From: Gallionellaceae bacterium
GTDB taxonomy: Bacteria; Pseudomonadota; Gammaproteobacteria; Burkholderiales; Gallionellaceae
DNA length: 64,000 bases
NCBI GenBank assembly: GCA_027448945.1
Contig: DAIDMQ010000042.1
Coordinates: 44,781-108,780, forward strand
Reading direction: 5' to 3'
Shown here: positions 41,175-52,205 of the stretch, piece by piece
How the letters are laid out: each line of letters starts with the position of its first letter
Numbering within the stretch: position 1 is the first letter of the stretch
Notes under the pieces: generated by a model
Databases searched by the model: none
The model's input: the letters and a program-made list of their open reading frames with translations, nothing else
Told to the model about the DNA's origin: nothing
Made by a program: the position numbers and the translations under genes

Positions 41175-42917
41175 CTATCCTTCGAGATCTGCTTCTGCGG
41201 GCGGCTTGAGCGGCAGCCAAACGATGAACTTCGTCCCTGCGTCTTGTTTTGATTCGACCTTGATGTTCCCTCCGTGTTGCTGGATGATCTTATACGAGAT
41301 GGAGAGTCCCAGTCCGGTACCTTTGCCGATCTCCTTGGTGGTAAAGAAAGGATCGAATATCTTGGGAAGCACGTCGGGTGGAATGCCATTGCCGTTGTCT
41401 ATCACTTCTACTACTACCCCGTTGCCTTCCCTGCGAGAATTTAATGTGATCGTACCGCGCTCGTTTGGCAAGGCTTGTGCCGCATTGGTGATCAAGTTCA
41501 AGAACACCTGGTTAAGTTGCGAGGGCGAACAGGTGATCTCCGGGAGTTCACCGAAATTTTTGTGCACCTCTATCGTCTTGAGCAAGTGTTTGGCAAGTAG
41601 CAGCGTGCTGTTGAGGCCGTCATTGAGGTTGAATTGGGCGACTTTGCTACGGTCCAGACGACTGAAGTTCTTGAGGTTGCCGACAATCTCGGCTACTTGC
41701 CCTGTACCGAACAGGCCATCTTTGACCAAGTTTTCTAATTCTTCTAGGACATTTTGTTGTTTGAGCGCTGCAATCTGTGAATAGGTGTGCTTGAATTCAC
41801 GCGCCATACCTTCCTGATCGTTACCCGTTTTGAGTAGCTCCAACAGTTTTTCGCTGTGATCTATGGTGATCCGCAAACTGGGTAGTTGTTCGGCTACCCG
41901 CCCTAAACTATTTTTGACATAAGCCAAGGGAGTATTGATCTCGTGTGCGACACCCGCGACCATCTGACCCAGCGAGGACATTTTCTCTGATTGTATTAAT
42001 TGTAATTCAGATTCCTTCAGATGTTTCATCGCTTCCGAGAGTTCCTCGGTACGTTTCTCAACTCTGACCTCCAAACTTTGATTCGTGGCTTTGAGTTGGA
42101 AACCCATATAGCCAAGCAGAATCAATAGCGCGCCGGAGTAATAAATTAGGTAGATGCGATAGCGTTCTTTCTCTTGAAAGATGCTGTCGAGTTCGCCGTT
42201 GAATGACAGGGTCATATTGACCAGGCGGGGTCCAGATGTCAGTGCTTCCAGTTGATCGAATAAAGCGATTTCGACTGGAATATGTTTGGTCAGTGTGTGT
42301 ACTGCCGTGACGATGTTATCCGCACTCTCGCGAAACTCTGCGGGGACTGCAGTGAGGTGTGTGGCTGCGCTCTGTAGGCTGACACGCTGTGTATCTTCGG
42401 CCTGCAGATAGTATTGGGATGCATGTTCGTTAAGATCGTTGACTGCTTGAACCAGCGAAGTCGGTAGGACTTGTTGCGGATTACTCTGGACGGTCAGGCT
42501 GGACGCCGTACTTAATATCGTTTGCAGCGCCTCTTTGTTCAGATGGTTCTCAGCCTTGAAGCGTTCGAACAATTCAGCTTTGACTTCTATGGTCTTGCGT
42601 AATTCGGTCAGGCCGGAACGTAAAGAGGCACTGGATGTTGCTTGGGCAACGCGGGTGATGTCGCGCAACGCTTTGTCGCCCGCTTCCGGCCGGCTGAAAT
42701 GAACCATCCCGTTCTTGCTTAGATCTATGCGTGCTCGCTGGGCTTCGAAATCCCAGCGCTTGTCGATGTCTTTGAGCTCATTCAGTAGACTCATGACTTC
42801 GTTCTGTTCGCGTAGATCCACTGCTTGGGTTTTTTGGTAAAAAAACGCCAATACGCCCAACATGATCAAAATTACCAGTACGATCAGCGTGTTGTGCAGT
42901 TTGTCTGACTTTTGCAT
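41175..42917 (-). CDS. Membrane sensor histidine kinase with helical extracytoplasmic (DAHL-like) sensor region
   Basis: MSSLGQMVAGVAHEINTPLAYVKNSL H-box; QVFLNLITNAAQAL N-box; GTGLGLSISYKIIQQHGG; two TM spans bracketing a helical region with ELFERFKAENHLNKEALQ. Confidence 0.92.
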   Translation of the reverse strand: MQKSDKLHNTLIVLVILIMLGVLAFFYQKTQAVDLREQNEVMSLLNELKDIDKRWDFEAQRARIDLSKNGMVHFSRPEAGDKALRDITRVAQATSSASLRSGLTELRKTIEVKAELFERFKAENHLNKEALQTILSTASSLTVQSNPQQVLPTSLVQAVNDLNEHASQYYLQAEDTQRVSLQSAATHLTAVPAEFRESADNIVTAVHTLTKHIPVEIALFDQLEALTSGPRLVNMTLSFNGELDSIFQEKERYRIYLIYYSGALLILLGYMGFQLKATNQSLEVRVEKRTEELSEAMKHLKESELQLIQSEKMSSLGQMVAGVAHEINTPLAYVKNSLGRVAEQLPSLRITIDHSEKLLELLKTGNDQEGMAREFKHTYSQIAALKQQNVLEELENLVKDGLFGTGQVAEIVGNLKNFSRLDRSKVAQFNLNDGLNSTLLLAKHLLKTIEVHKNFGELPEITCSPSQLNQVFLNLITNAAQALPNERGTITLNSRREGNGVVVEVIDNGNGIPPDVLPKIFDPFFTTKEIGKGTGLGLSISYKIIQQHGGNIKVESKQDAGTKFIVWLPLKPPAEADLEG

Positions 42918-43035
42918 ATGACCCCATCATTTTCGCAAATTGGGCGAACAGCCCATAAGATACCTTAATGAGGGTTAATTGAGGTGAGGAAAAATATCTA
43001 TATATTCAGCGCGACCTTGCAAACGACGGCAGAGG

Positions 43036-43764
43036 TCAGAGCGCCACAGACTTAAGTTCGGCACGTAATTGTAAATAATCGGGACAGGCCGCATGCACCA
43101 CGGCCCAGAATCTTGACGAGTGATTCATCTCCTGAAGATGCGCTAATTCATGCACCACCACGTAGTCGATCAGTCTTGTAGGGAGCTTGATCAGTTGTAG
43201 ATTGAGTCGTATAGAACCGCGAGCAGTGCAACATCCCCACTGTGTCTTGGCGGTCGATAATCTAATCTCCGGCGGGAGCAGATTCATGACGACAGCGTAA
43301 TGACTCACGCGTTGCTTGAAGAGGCGGAGTGCTTGGTCTTTGTACCACTGTGTGACATCGCGCTCGAGTTGTTTGTCAGTACCAATGAGGGGGAGGAATA
43401 CGCAGAGCTCATTACCGCGTCTCTGTGCGGGTGCTACGAAGCGACCGTATGTTATGCGCAAGGTCAGCAGCTCGCCAAGATAATCGAGTTGCGCGCCTTC
43501 ATGCAATAGCACGGGTTGCGGTCTGCGATCCTCCCAGCCTTGTAGCTTATTCACCACCCAGGCCGCTTTGTCTTGTAAGACCTTATCCAGCCACTGTTCG
43601 GATGCGCGCAGTGGCATGCTCACGGTCAGCCCCTTGTCGTCTATGCGTAATCCTATGCTGCGTCGCTTGCTACTGCGTTTAAGGGTGTAGGTGATGCGTT
43701 GCCCCGCAAGATCAGTGTCACGCTGCTCGGCGGCCGGAGGCGTGGTGCGCAACGCTTTGGGCAT
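43036..43764 (-). CDS. M48/YgjP-like zinc metallopeptidase (SprT family)
   Basis: YVVVHELAHLQEMNHSSRFWAVV; WGCCTARGSIRLNLQLIKLP; start moved from 43800. Confidence 0.9.
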   Translation of the reverse strand: MPKALRTTPPAAEQRDTDLAGQRITYTLKRSSKRRSIGLRIDDKGLTVSMPLRASEQWLDKVLQDKAAWVVNKLQGWEDRRPQPVLLHEGAQLDYLGELLTLRITYGRFVAPAQRRGNELCVFLPLIGTDKQLERDVTQWYKDQALRLFKQRVSHYAVVMNLLPPEIRLSTAKTQWGCCTARGSIRLNLQLIKLPTRLIDYVVVHELAHLQEMNHSSRFWAVVHAACPDYLQLRAELKSVAL

Positions 43765-44471
43765 CAGTGTGCCAGTTGCTGGATTTCGTTCTCTATCCAT
43801 GCTTCTACGCGAGCATTGATCTCATCCGCCTTGAGACCCTGAGTCTGGATAGGCTCACCTATGCTCATGGTGATCACGCCCGGATGTTTGCTGAACGCAT
43901 TGCGCCCCCACAAGCGCCCTGCATTGTGCGCGACGGGGATCACGGGGACTCCGGAACTGGCTGCCAGCATTGCGCCACCTATTTTGTATTTACCGCGCTG
44001 ACCGTAAGGGACACGCGTGCCTTCTGGAAAAACCACCACACAAAAACCTTGTGCTAAGCGTTCTTTGCCCTGCTTGAGCAATTGCTTCATTGCAGATTTG
44101 CCATCGCTGCGTTTGATGCCGATGGGGCTGGTCAGTGCCAAGGCCCAGCCGAAGAAAGGTATCCAAAATAGCTCGCGCTTTAATACCCAGACTTGCGGTG
44201 GGAAAATCTTTTGTAGAGCCAGTGTTTCCCATGCGGATTGGTGTTTGCACATGATAATGCACGGTTCCTTGGGGAGATTTTCTATGCCCTTAACTTCATG
44301 GCGTATGCCGCACACCACGCGCAAGATCGGCAGCATCATCTTCGCCCATTGTGAAATGATGAGGTAACGTGTCATGCGACTGAAGGGAAAACTCAGCAAG
44401 GCCAAAGTGGCAAAAATCGGAGTGATGATGAGTTGCAACAACAAGAACAGCAGCGAGCGTATCAGCAGCAT
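43764..44471 (-). CDS. plsC: 1-acyl-sn-glycerol-3-phosphate acyltransferase
   Basis: MCKHQSAWETLAL (HX4D-variant block), VVFPEGTRVPYGQRGKYKIGG. Confidence 0.9.
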   Translation of the reverse strand: MLLIRSLLFLLLQLIITPIFATLALLSFPFSRMTRYLIISQWAKMMLPILRVVCGIRHEVKGIENLPKEPCIIMCKHQSAWETLALQKIFPPQVWVLKRELFWIPFFGWALALTSPIGIKRSDGKSAMKQLLKQGKERLAQGFCVVVFPEGTRVPYGQRGKYKIGGAMLAASSGVPVIPVAHNAGRLWGRNAFSKHPGVITMSIGEPIQTQGLKADEINARVEAWIENEIQQLAH

Positions 44472-44475
44472 GTAT

Positions 44476-45018
44476 TCAACCTTGACCTTTCAATAACTCG
44501 GTGACAACCGCACTCAGATTGGCGAATACCTGTGTACCTTCGGGTAAATTGCCCGCTGCCTGTGTTTTGCCGCCCTTGCCAGTCAGAACCAGGTACGGTT
44601 GTGTTCCTAACGCAACGCCGGCTTGCAGATCGCGCAGCGAGTCACCTACCGCCGGCACGTCATTCAAGGGGATGTTGTAGCGTGCAGATATCTCTTCGAA
44701 CATGCCGGACTTGGGTTTGCGGCAATGGCAATGGCTCTCGGCAGTGTGCGGACAGAAGAACACCGCGTCGATGCGTGCACCAACAAGTGCGGCAGCCTTG
44801 TGCATCTTGTCATGTATGTCGTTTAGGGTGGTCATATCAAATAGTCCACGACCGACTCCGGACTGATTGGTCGCCACTACGACACGATAGCCCGATTGAT
44901 TTAGGCGGGCGATCGCTTCCAGGCTGCCCTCTATGGGCAGCCATTCGGCGGGGCTCTTGATGAATTGGTCGGAGTCTTGATTAATGACGCCGTCGCGGTC
45001 CAAGATGATGAGTTTCAT
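44476..45018 (-). CDS. gmhB: D-glycero-beta-D-manno-heptose 1,7-bisphosphate 7-phosphatase
   Basis: MKLIILDRDGVINQDSDQFIKSPAEWLPIEGSLEAIARL...CHCRKPKSGMFEEI. Confidence 0.94.
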   Translation of the reverse strand: MKLIILDRDGVINQDSDQFIKSPAEWLPIEGSLEAIARLNQSGYRVVVATNQSGVGRGLFDMTTLNDIHDKMHKAAALVGARIDAVFFCPHTAESHCHCRKPKSGMFEEISARYNIPLNDVPAVGDSLRDLQAGVALGTQPYLVLTGKGGKTQAAGNLPEGTQVFANLSAVVTELLKGQG

Positions 45019-45058
45019 AGGATAGTCATTGGTTGGTTGTCGCCAGGTGACGTCGCAG

Positions 45059-47176
45059 TTAAGCCGCTAATTTTGAGATATCCGCGACCTGATTCATTAA
45101 ACCACCCAGTTGCTGTAACAAGGCGGCGCGATTCAGGCGTAGGTCAGGTTCTTTGCACATCACCATGACTTTCTCGAAGAAGTCGTCAATAAAGGGCTTG
45201 AGGGTAACCAGTATCTTGAGGTTTTGGCCATAGTCGCCACGCTCCAGATAATCCGCCGCCAATGGCGAGATGTCCTGCATCGCCTGATACAGATCGCGCT
45301 CGGCAGCTTCATGCAACAGCGCAATCTTCAGGTCACTACCTTGTAACTGGTTCCCCAATTCTTCGTGATTCTTGCGGATGATGTTCTGTACGCGCTTGTT
45401 GGCGGCGGCAAGGTCCTTGGCGGTGGTCAATGCTGCGAAGGCTTTCACACCTTTCAAGCGGGGTAACACCTGATGGGTGCGGCCATAAAGAACTGCGAGT
45501 ACAGCTTCAATGTGTGAAAGTTCGTAGCCCTGCTCGCGTAAATAACCGCGCATACGATCTGCAACGAAATGTTCAATATCCGCCACCACAGTAGGGCTCA
45601 GCATGCCGGCGGGGAAGTTTGCCGCGCCGAGTTTGATGAGTGCGGATAATGACAGATCCAAGGGTGTCTCGATCAGGATGCGCAAGATACCCAGTGCGTT
45701 GCGACGCAGGCCGTAAGGGTCTTTGTCACCGGTAGGCACTTGGCCTATACCGTATATGCCAATCAAGGTCTCCAATTTGTCCGCCAGTGCGACAGCGCAG
45801 GACACAGGCCCGTGTGGCAGTGCGTCGCCGGCGAATCGCGGACGGTAATGCGCTTCGATAGCATCAGCCACTTCTGCCGGTTCGCCATCGTTGAGCGCGT
45901 AATAGCGCCCCATGATGCCTTGCAATTCCGGGAACTCGCCGACCATGTCGGTAAGCAAATCGGATTTGGCCAAACGTGCTGCCTGTACAGCCTGATCTTT
46001 ATCGGCTTGTAGCAGACGCGCGATGGTGCCGGCTAATTTTGACACACGTTCCACGCGTTGCAATTGGGTGCCGAGTTGGTTGTGGTACACCACTTTACTC
46101 AGCCCGTCGACGCGTGATGCCAGTGTCTTTTTCTTGTCTTGCTCGAAGAAGAATTTGGCATCCGCCAGACGTGGACGGACCACGCGCTCATTGCCACCGA
46201 TGACCAGACTCTCATCTGCCGGACTGATGTTGGAGACGATGAGGAAATGATTGGTCAACTTGTTGTTGGCATCCAGTAGCGGGAAATACTTCTGGTTCGC
46301 CTTCATGGTCAAGATCAGACACTCTTGAGGGACAGAGAGGAATTCGTTTTCGAACTTGCCCAACATTACATTGGGACGTTCGACCAGCGCGGTGACTTCA
46401 TCGAGCAAGGCTTCATCTTCGATAGGCTTGAGTTTCTCGCGACCCGCTGCATCTTCCAATTGACGCACGATATCTGCACGACGTGTCGTAAAACTGGCGA
46501 TGACAGCGCCTTCCTGCTCCAGTTGTAGTGCATAGCCATTGGCATCTTTGATAATCAACTTATCGACCTTGGCTTCGAAGCGATGACCTTGGGTGATGCG
46601 GTCTGCGCTCAGTCCCAGAGCGGACACAGGCACGACATCAGTGCCGTGCAGGGCAATCAGGCTATGTGCAGGGCGTACAAAATTTACCGAGCTCCAACCA
46701 TCGGCGAGCTGATAGCCCATTACTTTCGCGATAGGAAGCTTGGCGATGGTTTCATCTAAAGATTTTTGCAGACCTTCGGCAAGTGTCGCACCCTTGATGA
46801 CGTTATCGTAGAACAAGGCCTCGGCCTTGCCATCTTGTGCGCGTTTGAGTTTGGGGATAGCACTTGCATCCGCGCCCAGACTACTGAGTTTCTTTAACAG
46901 CGCATTAGTGGGTGCGCCATTCGCGTCCAGCCCGACCGCAACCGGCATGAGCTTTTGTGAGACTGATTTGTCTGCTGCTTGTTTGGCGACAGCGGTGATA
47001 TGCACAGCAAGGCGGCGTGGTGTGGCGTATGAAGTGACTACCGCATCTTCTGTTGCCAAGCCTTGTGCCTTGAGGCTGCTGGCCATGACTTCGGCAAAAC
47101 TCTCGCCCAGTTTTTTTAGGGATTTGGGTGGTAGCTCTTCTACGAACAACTCGACCAATAGATTCTTGTTGCTCAT
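45059..47176 (-). CDS. glyS: Glycyl-tRNA synthetase beta subunit
   Basis: [27 protein letters not shown]; overlaps glyQ by 4 nt. Confidence 0.98.
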   Translation of the reverse strand: MSNKNLLVELFVEELPPKSLKKLGESFAEVMASSLKAQGLATEDAVVTSYATPRRLAVHITAVAKQAADKSVSQKLMPVAVGLDANGAPTNALLKKLSSLGADASAIPKLKRAQDGKAEALFYDNVIKGATLAEGLQKSLDETIAKLPIAKVMGYQLADGWSSVNFVRPAHSLIALHGTDVVPVSALGLSADRITQGHRFEAKVDKLIIKDANGYALQLEQEGAVIASFTTRRADIVRQLEDAAGREKLKPIEDEALLDEVTALVERPNVMLGKFENEFLSVPQECLILTMKANQKYFPLLDANNKLTNHFLIVSNISPADESLVIGGNERVVRPRLADAKFFFEQDKKKTLASRVDGLSKVVYHNQLGTQLQRVERVSKLAGTIARLLQADKDQAVQAARLAKSDLLTDMVGEFPELQGIMGRYYALNDGEPAEVADAIEAHYRPRFAGDALPHGPVSCAVALADKLETLIGIYGIGQVPTGDKDPYGLRRNALGILRILIETPLDLSLSALIKLGAANFPAGMLSPTVVADIEHFVADRMRGYLREQGYELSHIEAVLAVLYGRTHQVLPRLKGVKAFAALTTAKDLAAANKRVQNIIRKNHEELGNQLQGSDLKIALLHEAAERDLYQAMQDISPLAADYLERGDYGQNLKILVTLKPFIDDFFEKVMVMCKEPDLRLNRAALLQQLGGLMNQVADISKLAA

Positions 47177-48102
47177 CCTGCCACCTTCTTAGCTTTAAGT
47201 TCGATCTGTTCCATCACTTCGCTGGCCCAAGCTTTGGGTGCCATCGGGAAACCCAACTTCGCACGGCTATCCAAATAGGCTGCCGCGACACTGCGCGCCA
47301 GATTGCGTATACGCCCCATATAGGCTGCACGTTCGGTCACTGAAATCGCACCGCGCGCATCCAGCAAGTTGAAACTATGAGCCGCTTTCAGTACTTGCTC
47401 ATAGGCGGGCAGGGCGAGTTGCTGTTCCATCAGGTATTTCGACTGCTTCTCGTGACTGCCAAAAGCGCTCAACAAAAATTCCACGTCACTGTGTTCGAAG
47501 TTGTAGGTGGATTGTTCCACTTCGTTCTGGTGATAGACGTCTCCATATGACACGCCCTCGGTCCATGTGAGGTCGTACACACTTTCCACGCCTTGCAAAT
47601 ACATCGCCAAGCGTTCTAAACCGTAAGTGATTTCGCCGGTGATAGGTTTGCAATCTATGCCACCAACTTGTTGGAAGTAGGTGAACTGGGTGACTTCCAT
47701 GCCGTTCAGCCACACTTCCCAACCCAAGCCCCAGGCGCCCAAGGTTGGATTTTCCCAGTCATCTTCCACAAAGCGTATATCATTTTTCTTGAGATCGAAT
47801 CCGAGTGCTTCTAGTGAACCCAGATACAGTTCCAGGATGTTCGCCGGGGCCGGCTTCAACACCACTTGGAATTGGTAATAATGCTGTAAGCGATTTGGAT
47901 TCTCGCCATAGCGGCCATCTTTGGGGCGGCGTGAAGGCTGTACATATGCGGCCTTCCAAGGCTCGGGGCCCAAGGCGCGCAAGAAGGTCGCGGTATGCGA
48001 AGTGCCAGCGCCGACTTCCATATCGTAAGGTTGCAACAAGGCACAACCTTGTTTATCCCAGTATTTCTGCAGGGTCAGTATGATTTGTTGAAAGGTCAGC
48101 AT
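47173..48102 (-). CDS. glyQ: Glycyl-tRNA synthetase alpha subunit
   Basis: [77 protein letters not shown]. Confidence 0.99.
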   Translation of the reverse strand: MLTFQQIILTLQKYWDKQGCALLQPYDMEVGAGTSHTATFLRALGPEPWKAAYVQPSRRPKDGRYGENPNRLQHYYQFQVVLKPAPANILELYLGSLEALGFDLKKNDIRFVEDDWENPTLGAWGLGWEVWLNGMEVTQFTYFQQVGGIDCKPITGEITYGLERLAMYLQGVESVYDLTWTEGVSYGDVYHQNEVEQSTYNFEHSDVEFLLSAFGSHEKQSKYLMEQQLALPAYEQVLKAAHSFNLLDARGAISVTERAAYMGRIRNLARSVAAAYLDSRAKLGFPMAPKAWASEVMEQIELKAKKVAG

Positions 48103-48321
48103 GAGCTTTATTCGATTTGCAAAGGCGCGTATTTTACTGGTTTTCCCTTGTGCACGTCAGTACTCAATGCCTGCTTCAGTAATCCGGGGGAATTATTTTT
48201 AAATTTTGTTATGGCGTTAGATTCCCAACACTCGTATATTCCGTTTCCAGACAACTCGGCAATATGCAATCTTCGGAGTTGTTGTGAACAAGTCAGCAAA
48301 CCTATTTCAGCGTGTCTCTAA

Positions 48322-49380
<1,059 letters not shown>

Positions 49381-49395
49381 TTCCAGTAGATCAAC

Positions 49396-49420
49396 GACCC
49401 CGGCCTGCCCGGGGTCTTTT
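49396..49420 (+). terminator. Stem-loop between dctP and dctQ (partial termination/processing)
   Basis: GACCCCGG-cctgc-CCGGGGTCTTTT. Confidence 0.75.
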
Positions 49421-49433
49421 CTAGGGATAAGTC

Positions 49434-49961
49434 ATGAAGTTCCTCAAGCGTATCGATGAATATCTCATCGCTTTTTTACTCGCAGCGATGACTTTGCTAA
49501 CTTTCGTCCAAGTCGTCATGCGTTATGTTTTCAATTCCGGATTCACCTGGGCGGTCGAACTGACCACCATCTTATTTGCGGGGATGGTCTTTATAGGCAT
49601 CTCTTACGGGGTAAGGGTGGGCGCGCATATCGGGGTGGATGCTGTCGTTAAGCTGCTACCGCCCAAGCCGCGCCGCTACACTTCAATATTGGCGGTATTG
49701 TTCTGTCTGGTTTATGCCGGCATGGTGATTTATGGTTCTATGATCTATGTGCTGAAGATGCGTTCGGCAGGCATAGAACTGGAAGACCTGCCGATACAGA
49801 TGTGGATAGTGCGTGCCATCTTGCCGGTTGGATTTTTTTTGCTGGCGTTGCGCTTCTTGCCGGTGTTATGGAATCTGATCAGTGGCAAATCTGATCGATT
49901 GCATCTTGCGGATGAAGTAGAAGAAGCACTCAAACTCAAGGCGATGGAGGAGCGGAAATGA
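49434..49961 (+). CDS. dctQ: TRAP transporter small permease
   Basis: Four-TM DctQ pattern, FVQVVMRYVFNSGFTWAVELTTILFAGMVFIG. Confidence 0.94.
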   Translation: MKFLKRIDEYLIAFLLAAMTLLTFVQVVMRYVFNSGFTWAVELTTILFAGMVFIGISYGVRVGAHIGVDAVVKLLPPKPRRYTSILAVLFCLVYAGMVIYGSMIYVLKMRSAGIELEDLPIQMWIVRAILPVGFFLLALRFLPVLWNLISGKSDRLHLADEVEEALKLKAMEERK

Positions 49962-51238
49962 ACACTTTCTTCCTGTTTGCCACGCTGTTCTTCTTCATGC
50001 TGATAGGTATGCCCATCGCTATCAGTTTGGGACTGTCGAGTTTGTTAACCATCGCTTTTTTTGCGCAGGATTCACTGGCATCTTTATCTATCAAGTTGTA
50101 CGAGACCAGCGAGCATTACACGCTGTTAGCGATTCCTTTTTTCATCCTTGCAGGTGCGCTGATGTCTACCGGTGGTGTGGCCAAGCGCATGGTCGATTTC
50201 GCGATTGCGGCAGTCGGACATTTGCGGGGCGGCCTCGCGATCGCATCGATCCTGGCCTGCATGTTGTTTGCGGCGGTATCCGGTTCCAGTCCGGCCACCG
50301 TCGTGGCAGTTGGCACTATCGTCATCGCGGGTATGGTACGTAACGGCTATCCACAGGAGTTTGCTGCAGGTGTGATTTGCAACGCCGGAACCCTGGGCAT
50401 CCTGATACCACCCTCCATCGTGATGGTGGTATATGCTGCCGTAACGGATGTGTCGGTGGGGCGTATGTTTATGGCGGGTGTGATTCCGGGCATCTTGCTG
50501 GGCTTGATGTTGATGTTTGCCGTGCACTGGCGGGTCAAAAAGCTGGATATACAACCTAATCCACGCCAGAGTTTGGGTACTGTGTTGGTAAAATTCAGGC
50601 AGTCCATGTGGGGACTGGCCTTGTTGGTTATCATCATGGGCGGTATCTATGGCGGTGTGTTCACCCCAACAGAAGCAGCAGCAGTTTCGGCAGTTTATGC
50701 CTTGTTCGTCGCGGTGTTCATCTACAAAGACCTGAAGATCAGTCACTTGCCTCAAGTGTTTGTGGATGCCAGCCGTACCACAGTGATGCTGATGTTCATT
50801 GTCGCCAATGCGATGCTGTTTGCACATGTGCTGACCACGGAGCGTATTCCACAGACGATTGCAGAACACATTGTCGCTTTCGGTATGGCGCCATGGATGT
50901 TCCTGTTGGTGGTCAATATCATCTTGCTGGTGGCGGGTAACTTCATGGAGCCCACCGGCATCATTTTGATACTCGCGCCCATCTTCTTTCCCATCGCCAC
51001 ACACTTGGGTATAGATCCTATTCATCTGGGTATCATCATGGTGGTGAATATGGAGATAGGGATGGTCACGCCGCCAGTCGGGCTGAACCTGTTCGTGACC
51101 AGCGGTATCACCAACATGAGTATCATGGAGGTGACTCGTGCTGCTTTGCCATGGTTAATGGTGTTGTTGGTGTTCCTCATGATTATCACTTACATACCGC
51201 AGATCACATTATTCCTGCCGGACCTGTTGTTTAATTAG
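49958..51238 (+). CDS. dctM: TRAP transporter large permease
   Basis: GMPIAISLGLSSLLTI; SGSSPATVVAVGTI; GTLGILIPPSI; GMVTPPVGLNLFV. Confidence 0.97.
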   Translation: MNTFFLFATLFFFMLIGMPIAISLGLSSLLTIAFFAQDSLASLSIKLYETSEHYTLLAIPFFILAGALMSTGGVAKRMVDFAIAAVGHLRGGLAIASILACMLFAAVSGSSPATVVAVGTIVIAGMVRNGYPQEFAAGVICNAGTLGILIPPSIVMVVYAAVTDVSVGRMFMAGVIPGILLGLMLMFAVHWRVKKLDIQPNPRQSLGTVLVKFRQSMWGLALLVIIMGGIYGGVFTPTEAAAVSAVYALFVAVFIYKDLKISHLPQVFVDASRTTVMLMFIVANAMLFAHVLTTERIPQTIAEHIVAFGMAPWMFLLVVNIILLVAGNFMEPTGIILILAPIFFPIATHLGIDPIHLGIIMVVNMEIGMVTPPVGLNLFVTSGITNMSIMEVTRAALPWLMVLLVFLMIITYIPQITLFLPDLLFN

Positions 51239-51268
51239 AGCGCGTCCATCCGGGTGTGACGAGGACTT

Positions 51269-51895
51269 ATGTTGGACTTTACCGAATACAGCAAGATATT
51301 CATCAGCCTGTTCGCCATTGTTGATCCGGTGGGTATCATCCCTATCATCATCGCTTTTACTGCGGGATTGTCGGCGCAGAAGCGCGAACGCGTGGGGCGT
51401 ATCGCTTCATTCTCTGTGCTGGTCATCCTCTTGGTCGCACTGGTATCGGGTGAGCTAATACTGGAATTCTTTGGTATTAGCATCCACTCTTTCCGCACCG
51501 CCGGTGGCATCCTGATTTTGTTGATGGCGATCAATATGCTGATGGTGGATAAATCTAAGTTGGCAAACGAAGACTTGGCGGACAACGATGCGACTTCCTC
51601 GGTGGCCATCGTCCCCCTGTCCACCCCTTTATTGGCGGGGCCGGGGGCGATCAGTACTGTCATCGTCGATGCGCACAAAGCAAGCAGCGCAGGGCATTAC
51701 GCGGTGATGGCCTTGATCTTGGTACTTCTGAGCCTGACGGTTTGGCTGACATTTTTGGCCGCACCCTGGGTCTCGCAACGCTTGGGCAAGATCGGCAGTA
51801 ACGTCGTTTCACGCCTGATGGGGCTGCTGCTCGCAGCCATCGCAGTCGAATTTATCGCTGGGGGGTTGCGCGGGCTGTTTCCAGTGCTGGGATGA
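51269..51895 (+). CDS. MarC family membrane protein
   Basis: FISLFAIVDPVGIIPIIIAFT; PLSTPLLAGPGAISTVIV; GLLLAAIAVEFIAGGLR. Confidence 0.93.
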   Translation: MLDFTEYSKIFISLFAIVDPVGIIPIIIAFTAGLSAQKRERVGRIASFSVLVILLVALVSGELILEFFGISIHSFRTAGGILILLMAINMLMVDKSKLANEDLADNDATSSVAIVPLSTPLLAGPGAISTVIVDAHKASSAGHYAVMALILVLLSLTVWLTFLAAPWVSQRLGKIGSNVVSRLMGLLLAAIAVEFIAGGLRGLFPVLG

Positions 51896-51947
51896 GACAA
51901 CTGCGTGATGATGGGCGTAAGTTACAGATCTGATATTGTGAGCAGTA

Positions 51948-52205
51948 CTAAACAGGTGGGCGGCGCTGTGCAATCAGTGTGATTTTCGCCGCTCTCGATA
52001 AGCGTTTAATCTCTGCTTCCCGTTTGGATGCACTGGAACGATTATTGCAACCCTCAATATAGACCAGTTCCACAGGCGTGCGTATGCGCGTGTATTTTGC
52101 CGCTGTGCCTGCATTGTGTGCGGCGAGTCTTTTCTCAATATTGTTACTAATGCCGCAATACAAGGTATCGTCCGCGCAACGCAACAGATAGCAACACCAA
52201 CTCAA
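51948..52205 (-). CDS. GIY-YIG nuclease family protein (UPF0213-like)
   Basis: CCYLLRCADDTLYCGISNNIEKRLAAHNAGTAAKYTRIRTPVELVY. Confidence 0.93.
   Translation of the reverse strand: MSWCCYLLRCADDTLYCGISNNIEKRLAAHNAGTAAKYTRIRTPVELVYIEGCNNRSSASKREAEIKRLSRAAKITLIAQRRPPV

Noticed and set aside
50126-51025. 299-aa minus ORF inside dctM
   Set aside because: His/Gln/Asp-rich antisense shadow of a hydrophobic permease; no plausible fold.
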